This document shows positions 1 to 10,945 of a DNA stretch of 64,000 nt, piece by piece (positions within the stretch are counted from its first letter, which is position 1; each line of letters begins with the position of its first letter). The notes beneath the pieces are model-generated. The model ran no database searches. It saw nothing but the letters and a program-made list of their open reading frames with translations, and was not told the DNA's origin. This stretch comes from Megalopta genalis (Eukaryota; Arthropoda; Insecta; Hymenoptera; Halictidae), in NCBI RefSeq assembly GCF_051020955.1, contig NC_135013.1, forward strand, positions 4,680,501-4,744,500, written 5' to 3'. A program made the position numbers and the translations under genes.

Positions 1-564
1 TCGCCTCGCCCCGCCTCGCTGCGTCGCGCCGCATCCGAGGGTTCATCTCCATTCAGCGAAACACGCGATACAGTTCCTATCCACGACCACGAGGGGCAGC
101 AGGAAGGGGAGGGGGGGATCGAATTGTCCTCGGTCCCCGAGACTTCCTGCCGATGCGACGGCGCTACATACAAAGTGACCTTTAGAGCTCGTGCTATCGA
201 CACCCGGCGATCCTCTCTCTTTCCCGGCTTTGAAGAACCGCCGGATTTAAGACTGGCCGCTCCGGACGGCTCGCGATAACGTTGCGCGGCTTGTTTGTTT
301 GTGTAATTAGATTGCGGCCGATCCTTCCGGCGACGCCAATGTCTTTTATCTGCGCCGGGTGGACCCTGGATCTCGTCGCCTTTCCCGGAGACTGTTATTT
401 TTATTGACACACTCTATCGTCCTTTCTAAATATTTATTTTTATAAATTTCGTTATACTGAGTGTTCCAACAGTGCAATCCGAAAAGGGGGAAGCACTTCC
501 TGTAGTGTGTAATTATTTATTTATATTTATTTATGTATACAGTGTTATTTATATATACATTTAC
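1..564. other. Unique DNA, no gene seen
   Basis: The first ~400 bases are GC-rich and the rest is AT-rich. No open frame resembles a known protein, and I see no repeat shared with the rest of the window. Confidence 0.5.
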
Positions 565-978
565 ACAGGGTGTCCCGTAATTATGTTAATACCCGGAACG
601 AGGGGATTCCTGAGGTCATTCGAAGTAACTTTTTCCTTTACAAAAATGTTCTCCGAGGCGTCGTTAACGAGTTATTCGCGAAAAACGCTGGCCAATGAGA
701 GGCGAGCGCGGCTGACGCGTCGAGCCAATAGGCTCCGTGCGCTCGTTAGCTCGACCGCCTAGCGCCAGCCGAGCCAATCAGCGGAACTAGGCTCCGTGCG
801 CTCGTTGGCTCGGCCGCCTAGCGCTTGACGAGCTCGACTCTTATTGGTCAGTGTTTTTCGTTAATAACTCCTAAACGAAGCCACGGATCGCATTTTCGCT
901 GAGGAAAAAGTTACTTCAAATGAAGTCCAGTTACTTCAGGAATCCTCTATCTCCGGATTACGAGACATTTTTGGGACA
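565..978. repeat. Foldback element B1 (family B, chimeric ends)
   Basis: The left end reads CAGGGTGTCCC followed by GTAATTATGTTAATACCCGG, the end type also seen (inverted) at the right end of B7 near 34.5 kb. The right end reads GAGACATTTTTGGGACA, the common family B end. Between them are inverted arms containing AACTTTTTCCTTTAC, ACGAGTTATT and CCAATGAGAGGCGAG. The arms pair with each other across a GC-rich centre near 780. Open frames here translate only the palindrome. Whether the mixed ends reflect recombination between two subfamilies or divergence is open. Confidence 0.8.
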
Positions 979-2507
979 GAGGAAGAATATATTTGGAAGA
1001 AATCCTAAACATTCTCGCGTTACATACTCGTTATCAAAATCTGATTGTCAGTTTCGAACACGTGAAATATCTTTTGCAAAGTGTCCAGCGACGAAAATAT
1101 TGTATTTCCAAGATTTCAATTCTGTTCCACCAACATTCTGAAAAATGTTGGACGTTCCCATGCCGATAATTCGCAGTTCAAAGCTTGTTTGTCTTCGGTC
1201 CGTTCTTTCGAACGTACGTTTCGAGTTACGACGGAACATCGATTATCGAAACGACGATTATCGAAACGTCTGATTATCCTGTTTCTGTACAGATAGCTAA
1301 ATCTACGTGTACCTCGTACGCGAGACTATTTTTCATGGAACACGTTGAAAGATCGACTCTGTTCTTGGAAAACGAGTCCCGTCGACTACCACGAGAAGAC
1401 TTTCTTTTTTTTTTAAAAAAAGACGTTCGCAACAGTCGAACGTATCTCGTCGGAAAAACTCCGGCTCCGAAAGTAGACGCGGCAGGTCTTGATTGCGATT
1501 ATTACGGCGGAGAGGTAAATCCATGTAATTTCGTCCGCAATTAGAGGTCAGACGGGGCGGACGCCGGTTACCGCAGCCCTCGAAAAACGCATTTGCCACG
1601 AATTTTCCGCAAAGTGGATGCTGGAAGCGCCGGAGGGTCTGGTCGCAAGCCACGGCCTCGTCGTGGTCTCTCGTCCGGTTAGGCGAAACGCGGTGAGAAG
1701 CGTCTCGCGGCGGGGCCCCGTGATCCTAATCGGGCGCGTAAGCGTAGCCGCGGCTTCGCCGGGGATCACGGGTGCCATCGGTGTTCATCTGGCCCCTAAT
1801 CCCGTCGGATTCCGGCGATTCCCCGTCGAAATAATGGGCCATTCGAGGCGACACAACCGGGCCGACCCTCTCTTGTATCAACGCGCCGCGCGATTCCGAT
1901 CTGAATTGAATCGACTGGCCCGCGTCTCGAATAAGAGGAGCGCGCCCCTCTTCCTGGAAGCCGGCCTCCTGGATCGCCGCCTCGACGACTCCTTTCCCGA
2001 CCCTCGGCCGACGCGATTTTTCTTCGGCCACCCTCGGAAAAACGCGCCGAGACCACCGGAGAGACCCCGGCGCACGCACGTTAATGGAAACTGCGACGGT
2101 AATCCGTTCGAATCGAGCGTATCCATCTCGGAACAGGCTGATCATAGAGACCCGGAACGGCCTGAAATTATTTACAGGCACATGCCGGTCGACAGAGGGT
2201 CGAGGGATAGCCTTGCGAAGGGATATACGAGCGAAGGGACACGGTCGATTTCGAATTGGGGCTGAGCCCGACTTTTTTTAACCCGCGCCCACGGAAACGG
2301 CTGCTTCTGACGTTCTGTGACACTTATTTGTCGGGTCTCTTGGACGTATGTCAAGGTGTATCCGCTCTGGATAATATTAGTATTATTATTATTGTTGTTA
2401 TTATTTGTTTATCGAACGGGCAAAATATTCTTTGTATTACAGAATATGTTTGGGTTGAAAAGATAAGGTGGACGCTGAGCCGCCGACTACGATGGCCGAC
2501 ATAAGTA
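979..2507. other. GC-rich unique DNA, open frames on both strands
   Basis: This is non-repetitive DNA, strongly GC-rich from about 1550 to 2280. Frames of 215 codons (+, 1618-2265) and 151 codons (-, 1726-2181) overlap. Both are rich in Arg, Pro, Gly and Ala, as expected when stop codons are depleted by base composition. I recognise no domain, and no start or splice context favours either strand. A host exon or 5' UTR is possible but not supported. Confidence 0.4.
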
Positions 2508-2867
2508 TACAGGGTGTCCCAAAAATGTCTCACAATCCGAAAATGGGGGGTTCTTGAGGATATTTGAAGAAACTTTTTCCTTAACGAAAATGCAATCCGC
2601 GGCTTTGTTTACGAGTTATTAACGAAAAACAGTGACCAATGAGAGGCGAGCTCGGTTGACGCGAGGCGGCCGAGCCAACGAGCGCACAAAGTCCAGTTCC
2701 GCGCATTGGCTCGGCTGGGACGGCCGAACTCTTATTGGTCAGTATTTATACGTTAATAACTCGTAAACAAAGCCGCGGATTGCATTTTCGCTAAGGAAAA
2801 AGTTACTTCAAATGACCTCAGGAAGCCTCCATTTCCGGATTACGAGACATTTTTGGGACACGCTGTA
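2508..2867. repeat. Foldback element B2 (family B)
   Basis: Terminal inverted repeats are CAGGGTGTCCCAAAAATGTC on the left and GACATTTTTGGGACACGCTG on the right. Both abut TA, so TA is either the target duplication or the outermost TIR bases. Inner arms carry AACTTTTTCCTTAACGAAAA and its inverse, ACGAGTTATTAACG, and CCAAT motifs on both strands (CCAATGAGAGGC, ATTGGTCAG). There is no coding potential; it is non-autonomous. Confidence 0.9.
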
Positions 2868-3021
2868 TATCGGTATTATATATATAATAATAAAATAACA
2901 TCATTAATCTATCGGTTCGGAAAATGTCACGATGTAAATGGTCGTTATACACTGAAATCTTTTCCGTAAATGAAATCATTGCAACGTTAACAAAGGAGTC
3001 ACGATTTCCTAACAATATTAA

Positions 3022-3262
3022 CCCTTTGCGCTCGAAGCTGCTTTAACTGTAAATCTAAAATAATTTTTCTGACTTACAGTAGTTTTATTTTATATAACAA
3101 AGTGCATTTTATGCGCGCAAAATTGAGTCTCACGACTTACACAACGCTTACACTTTTAACAATTTTAAAAAAATCTAAACTTTGTTAATGTAAAAATTAT
3201 CTTAGAACGTGATATAACAAATTTTAGCGATGCTTCAGAGTCACCAGTCGAGTGCAAATGGT
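3022..3262. mobile_element. Element C1 (TTAA-type, piggyBac-like MITE)
   Basis: The left flank is TTAA (3018-3021), followed by CCCTTTGCGCTCGAAG. The right end GAGTGCAAATGG is followed by TTGA, a decayed TTAA. The interior matches the other C copies (ATTTTATATAACAAAGTGCA; GATATAACAAATTTTAGCG). TTAA targets with CCC-starting inverted repeats are typical of piggyBac-superfamily elements; that family assignment is inference. Confidence 0.8.
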
Positions 3263-3570
3263 TGAAAACAAGCTTCAAACGTAACCAATCGGTATATTTC
3301 GCCACGTAGAACGAGATCACTGTACTCACTTAGGCGAAACACCCTGCGCATCGAATATGTAACTCGCAAATATATTTTTACAATCTCTAAATGATCGTAA
3401 ATTAAAAAGTTGTGATGCTGTGAATACCAATTATTATATAATTGGTATAAAATATAAATAAAACTAAATATACCAATATATAGAGGCGCCTCAGAGTCGC
3501 CGCTCGACTGCAAAGGGTTGAAAACAAGCTTTAACCGTAACCAATCGGTATATTTCGCCACGTAGAACGA
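3225..3570. repeat. Direct duplication of the C1 end plus flank
   Basis: About 90 bases comprising the end of C1 and its flank (including CCAATCGGTATATTTCGCCA) occur at about 3225-3315 and again at about 3481-3570. Roughly 165 bases of AT-rich DNA separate them. The second copy keeps CTGCAAAGGGTTG. Confidence 0.8.
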
Positions 3571-4339
3571 TCCACGTGTCTCGACCTTCATCCCGCTTCA
3601 CCCTAAAACACCTTATTCTCGATCCGCCATAGAATGCACCGCGTTACCCGAAAACTCTTCGAGAACCTCGAGGGTCGTCCTAAAAAAAAAAAAGATTCCG
3701 AGGACGGTCGACGGAGTCAAGTCAGCTGGGGCGACTGCATTATGAATCAGGAGTATTTCCAGTGGCTCTCCGGGGCCAGTTTGCCAGGTCGCCAGGAGTA
3801 TGTGTCTCTCAGCGCGGCCGACAAAGGGCGGTTTGCGTTGGTCGGACAACGGCGAGGCCCTTGTTTCGGTTGCGCGAAGGTTTTTCGGTGCACAAACAAC
3901 CCGGTCGTGTAAACAGGGTTCTTGGCTTCGTTCGCGCGAAGAGGAAGAGGGACGGAGAGGGTTGCCGGGGCAGCGGGGGAGAGGGGTTTGTCGTGCGTCC
4001 CGGGCTGTTTGCACGAACCCCGAGGCTGAGGGCGCTGTGTCGGGCCGGCGGTGGTGGTGCTGCTGGTACACAAAGGTGTCGAGTAACCGATAGGAACCGC
4101 TGCGAGATCAAAGCTCGTTACGACGAGGCCCGAATGCCGGCCTAGGAGGGAGGAGGGCCGCGGCCGGCCGGGTACAAGCGGCGACCTCGCTGCGTGATTG
4201 TGTTCCACGGGGGAGGAACGCCGCGTATCTGGCTTGTCCAGGCCGGTGACGGGGTCACGAGATGCCCCGGCTCCCGACCGACCCCTACAAGCGCAATCTT
4301 CGATCGTACATTGACGCCGCGCCGCGCCGCATCACGGAC
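3571..4339. other. GC-rich unique DNA
   Basis: The stretch is GC-rich from about 3760 to 4330, with overlapping open frames on both strands up to about 150 codons and none recognisable. It could be promoter-proximal or UTR DNA, but nothing in the sequence establishes that. Confidence 0.4.
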
Positions 4340-4367
4340 TCCTCTCTCTCTCTCTCTCTCTCTCTCA

Positions 4368-4445
<78 letters not shown>

Positions 4446-4446
4446 T
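4340..4446. repeat. (CT)n / (AG)n self-complementary microsatellite
   Basis: A CT run of about 27 bases is followed directly by about 80 bases of AG repeat with rare A interruptions. The CT block can pair with the adjoining AG block. The frames across it encode only Ser-Leu and Arg-Glu repeats. Confidence 0.97.
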
Positions 4447-4643
4447 GTGTCTTTCCCCATTGTTTCCAGCCTCGCGAGAGATCGTTCTAGCAGGAAGAGC
4501 CCGTCCACAGGGTCGGTCTAGACGCTGTGCCCGAATTTACTGCGCCCCCATCGAAGACGCATCGACATTTTTTCGAACGTTCGTCGTTCGCCCTTCGCTG
4601 CGACACTTTCGTGGCGCCTAAACGTGACTGATCCATATGTCAC

Positions 4644-4878
4644 TAGTAATGTCTCTCTAATTGACTAAGATTGTACACACTTAACTCAGATTGTACACAG
4701 AAAAGGACAATTTGGGAACAGGAGATGCGAATATTTGAGCCTTGCACCTCGTTTTTATAATTGTCGACAATCGGCAATTATATAAATGTGCCTCAAGACT
4801 CGAAAAATCGTGTCTCCTCTTCCAAAATTGTCCATTTTTCTGCACAATCTGAGCGTCAATTAGAGAGAATTTACTGTA
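4644..4878. mobile_element. Palindromic element A1 (family A)
   Basis: It begins AGTAATGTCTCTCTAATTGA and ends GAGAGAATTTACTGTA. Internal mirrored motifs are GGACAATTTGGGAACAGGAG and TCTCCTCTTCCAAAATTGTC. It is a diverged copy with a short extra stretch near the left end. Confidence 0.85.
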
Positions 4879-4900
4879 CTTCATAGCGACGACACGAGAC

Positions 4901-5423
4901 TACAGTAATATCTCCCTAACTGACGTTCTCAGATTGCACACAAAAATGGACAATTTAGGAAGTGGAGATACGATTATTCGATCCTTGCGGTTCATTTTTA
5001 TAGTCACGAACTGTCAACAACTATTGTATTGTACCGCGAACGCTCCGAATACAGTAATGTTTCCCTAACTGACGTTCTCAGATTGCGCACAAAAATGAAC
5101 AATTTAGGAAGTGGAGATACGATTATTCGATCCTTGCGGTTCATTTTTATAGTCACGAATTGTCAACAACTATTGTATTGTACCGCGGACGCTCCGAATA
5201 CAGTAATGTTTCCCTAACTGACGTTCTCAGATTGCGCACAAAAATGGACAATTTGGAAAGAGAAGATGCGATTATTCGAGCCTTGTAGCTCGTTTTTTAT
5301 AGTTCTCGACAATTCGTAACTGTGAGAACGAATCGCAAGACTCGAATAATCGCATCTCCTGTTCCCGAATTGTCCATTTTTGTGCGCAATCTGAGCGTCA
5401 ATTAGAGAGGCAACTTTGACTGT
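4901..5423. repeat. Family A half-element amplified as ~149-bp tandem units (A2)
   Basis: The left arm of an A element, starting TACAGTAAT and running through GATTATTCGATCCTTGCGG, begins at 4901, 5050 and 5199, a period of 149 bases. Units are joined by ACCGCGAACGCTCCGAATAC or a near copy. Only the third unit continues into a right arm, which ends near 5423 (TCAATTAGAGAG, then ACTGTA). This indicates tandem amplification after insertion. Confidence 0.88.
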
Positions 5424-6652
5424 ACTCGGTTAAACGAGACATCCCTGTACATAAACAAGGCAAACATCTTAGCAACTAGGTTGTCGCTGCAATTAGTAGT
5501 AGTTGCCGCGATCATTATCGCATCTCGACAAAAATAATGACTACACAAAAAGTTATGATAGTTTAACCGGAGCTATTTAAGGGAGCGGGTCGCCGCACAC
5601 TATGACGAGCCACACATACAAGAAAACCATATACGTATATTAGTTTTAGGGGTTTCTATCGACCAAAACTGACGCTTTAATATCGAAGTATGCAGTTCAC
5701 AAGTGGAAAATTTAGATTCCGGAAAGACTAAACGACTGGGCTTCGGTTGTAGAAATATCCGTTTTGCAGTTATTGCGGAGATATTTGCAATATTCGGCCA
5801 GAGTGGTGTCAATCTCACGAGCATGACGTCACAAGATGGCCGCCGCTAACAGTTTTTCGTAAATATCGAGAGATATAGAGCTCGAATCGAAAATTCACAA
5901 CCGAAGCCCAGTAGATAAGGCACGTACAAAGGCAATGGAGTGTATTTTCAGTTGATTTCTTAGTTAATTAAGACACAGGAGTAGTTGATAGACCGAAGCA
6001 CCAACCCCGAGCTTCCGACATTTTTCACTACTAGCGTCACAGTTCTCTTCCAACCAACAAGCTGCACCACAGCGAGCTCAACCGTCAGGTATATAACATA
6101 ACCTTGACATAATCTTGACATAACCGTCTTTGTACGTGTCTTATCTACTGGGCTTCGGTTGTGAATTTTCGATTCGAGCTCTATATCTCTCGATATTTAC
6201 GAAAAACTGTTAGCGGCGGCCATCTTGTGACGTCATGCTCGTGAGATTGACACCACTCTGGCCGAATATTGCAAATATCTCCGCAATAACTGCAAAACGG
6301 ATATTTCTACAACCGAAGCCCAGTCGTTTAGTCTTTCCGGAATCTAAATTTTCCACTTGTGAACTGCATACTTCGATATTAAAGCGTCAGTTTTGGTCGA
6401 TAGAAACCCCTAAAACTAATATACGTATATGGTTTTCTTGTATGTGTGGCTCGTCATAGTGTGCGGCGACCCGCGCCCTTAAGTCCGCTCCGAAAATACC
6501 GAATGTTTTAGCACGATCGAACAACATCTTCGAACGAGACTTTCAAACGCGTCATAAATTATCGATATTAAACGTACAAAAAATTACGAGATTCATTTTT
6601 GAATGATTAGACGCTACGAAGTGTCAGATCTGATCACTTTTATAAAACACCG
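5424..6652 (-). repeat. R spacer copy 1, interrupted by element D
   Basis: This is the reverse-oriented copy of the ~328-base spacer R that lies between A elements at 36361-36689 and 51027-51354. Removing D and one TTAA (902 bases) leaves 327 bases, matching the uninterrupted copies almost exactly. Confidence 0.9.
5581..6478. mobile_element. Foldback element D (TTAA target)
   Basis: The element is 898 bases and flanked by TTAA at 5577-5580 and 6479-6482. The two ~351-base arms (5581-5931 and 6128-6478) are collinear inverted repeats with no visible indel. They start GGGAGCGGGTCGCCGCAC and GGGCGCGGGTCGCCGCAC. The loop is ~196 bases. Each arm contains ACTGGGCTTCGGTTGT and an inverted copy of it, so there is a second-level palindrome. 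The two identical 74-codon frames (5600-5824 -, 6235-6459 +) are arm mirror images, not genes. The target type suggests piggyBac-like mobilisation, which is inferred. Confidence 0.93.
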
Positions 6653-6801
6653 CGGTAATGTCTCTCTAATTGACGCTCGGATTGTCCACAAAAATGGACA
6701 ATTCGGGAAGAGGAGATACGATTATTCGAGCCTTGCGGTTCGTTTTCATAGTTTTCGAATTGTCAAGAATCATAAAAAACGAGCTACAAGGCTCGAATAT
6801 T
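6653..6801. mobile_element. Truncated element A3 (family A)
   Basis: It starts GGTAATGTCTCTCTAATTGA and continues past the hairpin centre to AGGCTCGAATA. There it breaks off inside the right arm and non-family sequence follows. Confidence 0.85.
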
Positions 6802-7430
6802 TCTGAAAAGCGCTTCAGAAATATTTTGTGCAGTGGCATATCGCGGTTTCAATGTTGCAGAAATAAAGCAGTTTGCGTATTTGCACGCTTTTTGTTGCTT
6901 GCCAGCGAATCAAGATAGCCGTGTAAATGTTTCCGATGAAGTTTGCTGGGTGCCTGGTATACTTATAGACTTATAGACGGTAGTGCTGGTAACAATTGTG
7001 TTGGCACGGTTGCGATTGCTTCGTGGTATTGCGACGCTAAGGAGGTTGATACTTGCGCCGACGCGACACGACGCGACGAACGACGGACGCGTTTCTTAGC
7101 CTCGGTCAAGCATGTGCTGGCTGTGTCCTGGAATGTTTGATTGTGACAGGCTAATGGTGATCGAGCGGCGGACGTAATAATTCAGGCGACGGGTAACGGT
7201 GGACGTGTTATGGAGATTAGGCGCTCGATGAAAGACGTCGAGTTCGGGGGCTGCAAGCTCGCCCCCGTGATCCGGAGTTCGACAGCGTGTAAGGGATGAA
7301 GTGCTGCTTGCTGGGCTCTGCCATAAAATTTCGCATTTTTTTTCAATGTCCAATCAGGGAGCAAAATTAATCACCCTCGAATTTAAGCGCAATGTTTGCT
7401 CGAATATCGACTTTCATTTTACTTTTATGA
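6802..7430. other. Unique DNA, no gene seen
   Basis: Mixed-composition DNA with short unrecognisable open frames on both strands. No repeat of the named families is visible. Confidence 0.4.
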
Positions 7431-7640
7431 TTTAAAAGGGTTTAGTAGTATTAATAGTATTTATATTAGTATAATAACTAATATATAATATACAATAATA
7501 TAATAATTAATATATAATATATAATAATATAATAATTAATAGTATTTATATTAGTATTATATAAATAATAACAATAATAGCAATAATATTATAATAATAA
7601 TAATAATAATGATAATAATAATAATAAGTTCAAATCAATT
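7431..7640. repeat. AT-rich low-complexity tract
   Basis: Imperfect TAATA/ATAATATA repeats, including a near-duplicated block around TATTTATATTAGTA, pass into an (AAT)n run. Confidence 0.9.
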
Positions 7641-9080
7641 ATGACATTTTGCTATTATTTATGGTCGTGTGAAGAAACTCTGTCAAATGAAGTTTCACAA
7701 TTTTGAGAGAAACGATAAAATATATTTTTTCAAGGTTACGTTTTCGAGAGATTCCAAGGTCATAGACGTTTCTTTTAATCGATGCACTGCCACAATAACA
7801 AAGACAAAGGCATCAAATTTAATATCAATTGTTCAAAATTATATGTTCAAAAATATTTCAAAAAGTTCAAACATCAAATGTTCAAAAGGGATCTGGAAAT
7901 TTTATTTTAAAATTGTATTTTGAAATTAAGAGTTGGCTAAGAATCGCACTATTAAACATTTTCCGTACGAATTTCTGCTTCAAATTTGTATGAACAGTTG
8001 TCTCTGACTGTCGGTATGAATTTTATCGTGTATAAATGTTTAATTGTCTTTAAACTCTATCTTCAATTGCAATGTAAATATTATTAAAAAACATGCATAT
8101 CTTATTTCACTTAATAGTCAAGTAATAATATAATTCTGAGAAAGATTATATTCTTGTTCAAATTAATTAATATAGACGACGGACCATTTTCACAACTGTA
8201 CTATTGACGATGCTTATAAACAATTCTGAATTTTATTCAGCAATTTCTCAGACCATATTTTTGAAGATGTTTCTTGCAGATTTATTAGCCTTTCCATTGT
8301 TTCCAATATAACAGCAATTAATTTTACTTAATTGCCAGAAATTCTGCAATTAAGCGAACGATTTAAAAACCGTGGGTCAAAATTGACCTAGCCACCGCCT
8401 TGCGAAAATTAAATAGTATTATCTGAGTAGAAACATGCGCCATTTTCTTTCAAAATTCCGGTTTCCACAGCTCCAAAATATTTCCATTAGTATAATTCTA
8501 ATATATATTAATTATAATTAGTATAATAGCAAGTTTAAATGATCCAAATTCGACCTTCGACCCCGGCAGGCAGTAACGAACCCCTGAAATCGAGGAGCGT
8601 CTTCCATCGAAAGCCTTGACGAACGATCGAAAGAGTCGAATTCGAGGAAAATGGTGCTCGCAGCAGGCCCGATTCCGTGGGACGCAGGCCCACGATTGCA
8701 GCTCGGGCAGGCGTGGATGCAAAGGTGGCCGGGGAGCAGCCCGCGCGCGGATTCCCGAGATTCCCGGCGGCCTCCGCGAAGGCGCTTTCAAGTATAACGA
8801 CGGAGGCAGGGGCCGGCCGGGGAATCTCGGCGGAATCGGTTTTGAATCCGAGCCCGGTTTCGTCGGTTAACCGTCGTTCGGTGGACGGTTAAAGGCGCAG
8901 CATCGCATCCTTTAAGGGCCTGTTCACAGAAACGGGCCCCGTATCTCCGTCTCCGTCGCGCGACCGTTGGAATCCCTAATTGAAACATTGCCCAAACCCG
9001 GTGGGGTCCAGCGCGAAGCGGCCTGTTCCAGGAATCGCCGCACCGGCGAAAAAAAGAAATTGCCGGCTTCGGACAGGCCC
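7641..9080. other. Unique DNA, AT-rich then GC-rich
   Basis: 7641-8540 is AT-rich with no supportable gene; an 84-codon frame at 7669-7923 is Lys/Ile/Phe-rich and unrecognised. 8541-9080 is GC-rich with overlapping open frames on both strands and no recognisable domain. Confidence 0.4.
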
Positions 9081-9381
9081 TCTCTCCCCCTTTCCCTCTC
9101 TTCCTCTCGTTATCTCGCTCTCTCACTCTCGCTCTAAATCTATCTCGCTCTCTCTCTCTTGCGCGCGCGCGCGTTCTCGTTGTTCCTCTTCCTTCTCATG
9201 GCGTTCCTCGGGCCGGAGAAAAAGGGATTGGGACGTTGGTGGGCCCGAGTCCAGGGCTAAAAACGGAGAAAAAGAGCGGAAGAGAAAGAGAAGAAGGAGA
9301 ATGCGGCCAGGAATGCGTCGCACCACACACGGCGCTCTTCTCTCCACCTCTCTCCCTCTCTCTTTCTCTTTCTTTTTTCTT

Positions 9382-9424
<43 letters not shown>
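9081..9424. repeat. CT-rich microsatellites flanking a GC-rich segment
   Basis: CT-rich repeats at about 9081-9165 and an almost pure (CT)n at 9385-9424 flank GC-rich and GA-rich DNA. The 209-codon frame through here is mostly Ser/Leu/Arg from these tracts. Confidence 0.9.
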
Positions 9425-9427
<3 letters not shown>

Positions 9428-9509
9428 CCCTTTACGCGGCTTCTCGTAAAGCTTCATTCACAACCTGTTTCCTCGCAGAGACTCCGTTTCAAAATCGTAG
9501 CCGAAGTAT

Positions 9510-9727
9510 TAGTAATGTCTCCCTAACTGACGCTCGGATTGTGCAGAAAAATGGACAATTTGGGAAGAGGAGATACGATTATTCGAGCCTTATAGCTCGT
9601 TTTTTATAGTTGTTGACAATTCGTAATTATAAAAAGGAACCGCGAGGCTCGAATAATCGTATCTTCTTTTCCAAAATTGTCCATTTTCGTGGACAATCTC
9701 TGCGTCAATTAGAGAGACATTACTGTA
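9510..9727. mobile_element. Palindromic element A4 (family A)
   Basis: A complete copy with ends TAGTAATGTCTCCCTAACTG and GTCAATTAGAGAGACATTAC. Mirrored inner motifs are TTTGGGAAGAGGAGATACGA and CGAATAATCGTATCTTC. A short loop lies near 9605-9640. Confidence 0.93.
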
Positions 9728-9949
9728 CCGACACCTGTGTGGAGCCAGGATTCGTATAGTCGAGTTAACTGCGATCGTGGATCGAAGAATTAACGCTGGA
9801 TCTATCAGCTGCTGACAGTAGTCAACGTGTATTGTTCTATAAGAATGATCAAATACTCAATTTATTTAGACATTTTCACTATTTTTCTCGCTCGAATCGA
9901 GAGAAATTTATGTTCAATTGTTATCTATAAAAATACGTGGAGATGGTCG

Positions 9950-9950
<1 letters not shown>

Positions 9951-9999
<49 letters not shown>

Positions 10000-10013
10000 C
10001 ATTATAATTATTA

Positions 10014-10047
<34 letters not shown>
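9951..10047. repeat. (ATT)n microsatellite
   Basis: About 30 near-perfect ATT units with a few ATC interruptions. They are translated as a long Ile run in one frame. Confidence 0.98.
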
Positions 10048-10270
10048 GCTACATTCGCATGCCTACAATAGCGTTCACTATGAATTATTTGTGATTCCTG
10101 CTAATTATACCCCGTAATTAAAAACAAATACAATTTCAGGGATGCTGCTCGATGAGCAGCTTTTAATACAATCGCTTTTAATACATATTGGCCGATGAGA
10201 TGAGTCTTCAAGGTCGTAGAAGAAGGAAACGTCGGTGCAGATTTATGTATCGGTGCTTCGAACTGATTAG

Positions 10271-10672
10271 CCCTTTGGCCTATATCCACGAGTCTGACTC
10301 GTGGTGAAAAATTTGTGCCATAAGCGAAAACCACGAGTCTGACTCGTGGTAAAGAATTTGTGCCATAAACGAAAGCCACGAGTCAGACTCGTGGTAAAGA
10401 ATTTGTGCAAATTTGTGCAAAAATAAATTATTTTTGTCAACTGATCAATTGATTATGATTGCACCCTAGACGTCTTAAAATTACTATTTGTACCGAAACA
10501 TTGTTTATTTTTTCGCAATTCCTTTCGTTGCACTGAGATATATATGTCATGAAAGGTACACATTTTGCGCCAATTCAGGTACACGGCTGAACAGTTGAAT
10601 GGCACGGCGCGCGACCGATTTTCTTGTTTACTATAGCTCGCGCAATTGGCAGATATCGTGTAGGCCAAGGGG
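10271..10672. mobile_element. Element J (TTAG-flanked, piggyBac-like MITE)
   Basis: The left end is CCCTTTGGCCTATA. The right end is TGTAGGCCAAGGGG, whose complement reads CCCCTTGGCCTACA. TTAG lies immediately outside both ends (10267-10270, 10673-10676). Just inside the left end, the 19-base palindrome CCACGAGTCTGACTCGTGG occurs three times with a 45-base period (10286, 10331, 10376; the last copy inverted). The interior has no recognisable coding sequence. Assignment to a piggyBac-like group is inferred from the end type. Confidence 0.65.
10286..10402. repeat. 45-bp tandem repeat carrying a 19-nt palindrome
   Basis: Three units each contain CCACGAGTC-N-GACTCGTGG followed by AATTTGTGCCATAA or a near copy. 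The same kind of core, CGAGTCAGACTCG, recurs alone at about 46497. Confidence 0.92.
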
Positions 10673-10776
10673 TTAGAAACGCGATCATTCACGCCGCTGC
10701 TGCGTTCACGATCGCGAATATATTTCCACCGCACTTCGAGACAGAGTGCCTTTAAACTGTCCGCCACGAGCTGGTT

Positions 10777-10895
10777 TATAGTTGCCGATTCTCAACAATT
10801 ATAAAAACGAGGCTAAAATGGCGATCGTATCTCTTCTTCCCAAATTGTCCATTTTTGTTCCCATGCTGAGCGCCAATTAAGGAGCATTTACTGTA
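10777..10895. mobile_element. Half element A5 (family A)
   Basis: Only the loop and right arm are present: TATAGTTGCC, then CGTATCTCTTCTTCCCAAAT, ending GGAGCATTTACTGTA. Confidence 0.8.
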
Positions 10896-10945
10896 GGTGA
10901 CAATGATACAGCTTTTGCAACGTAACTGTAACTCACTTGAAATCG

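Noticed and set aside
1618..2265. 215-codon GC-rich frame as a possible gene
   Set aside because: The opposite strand is open over the same stretch, and the composition is Arg/Pro-rich without a recognisable domain or gene structure.
5600..6459. Two identical 74-codon proteins on opposite strands
   Set aside because: They are mirror images created by the D foldback arms.
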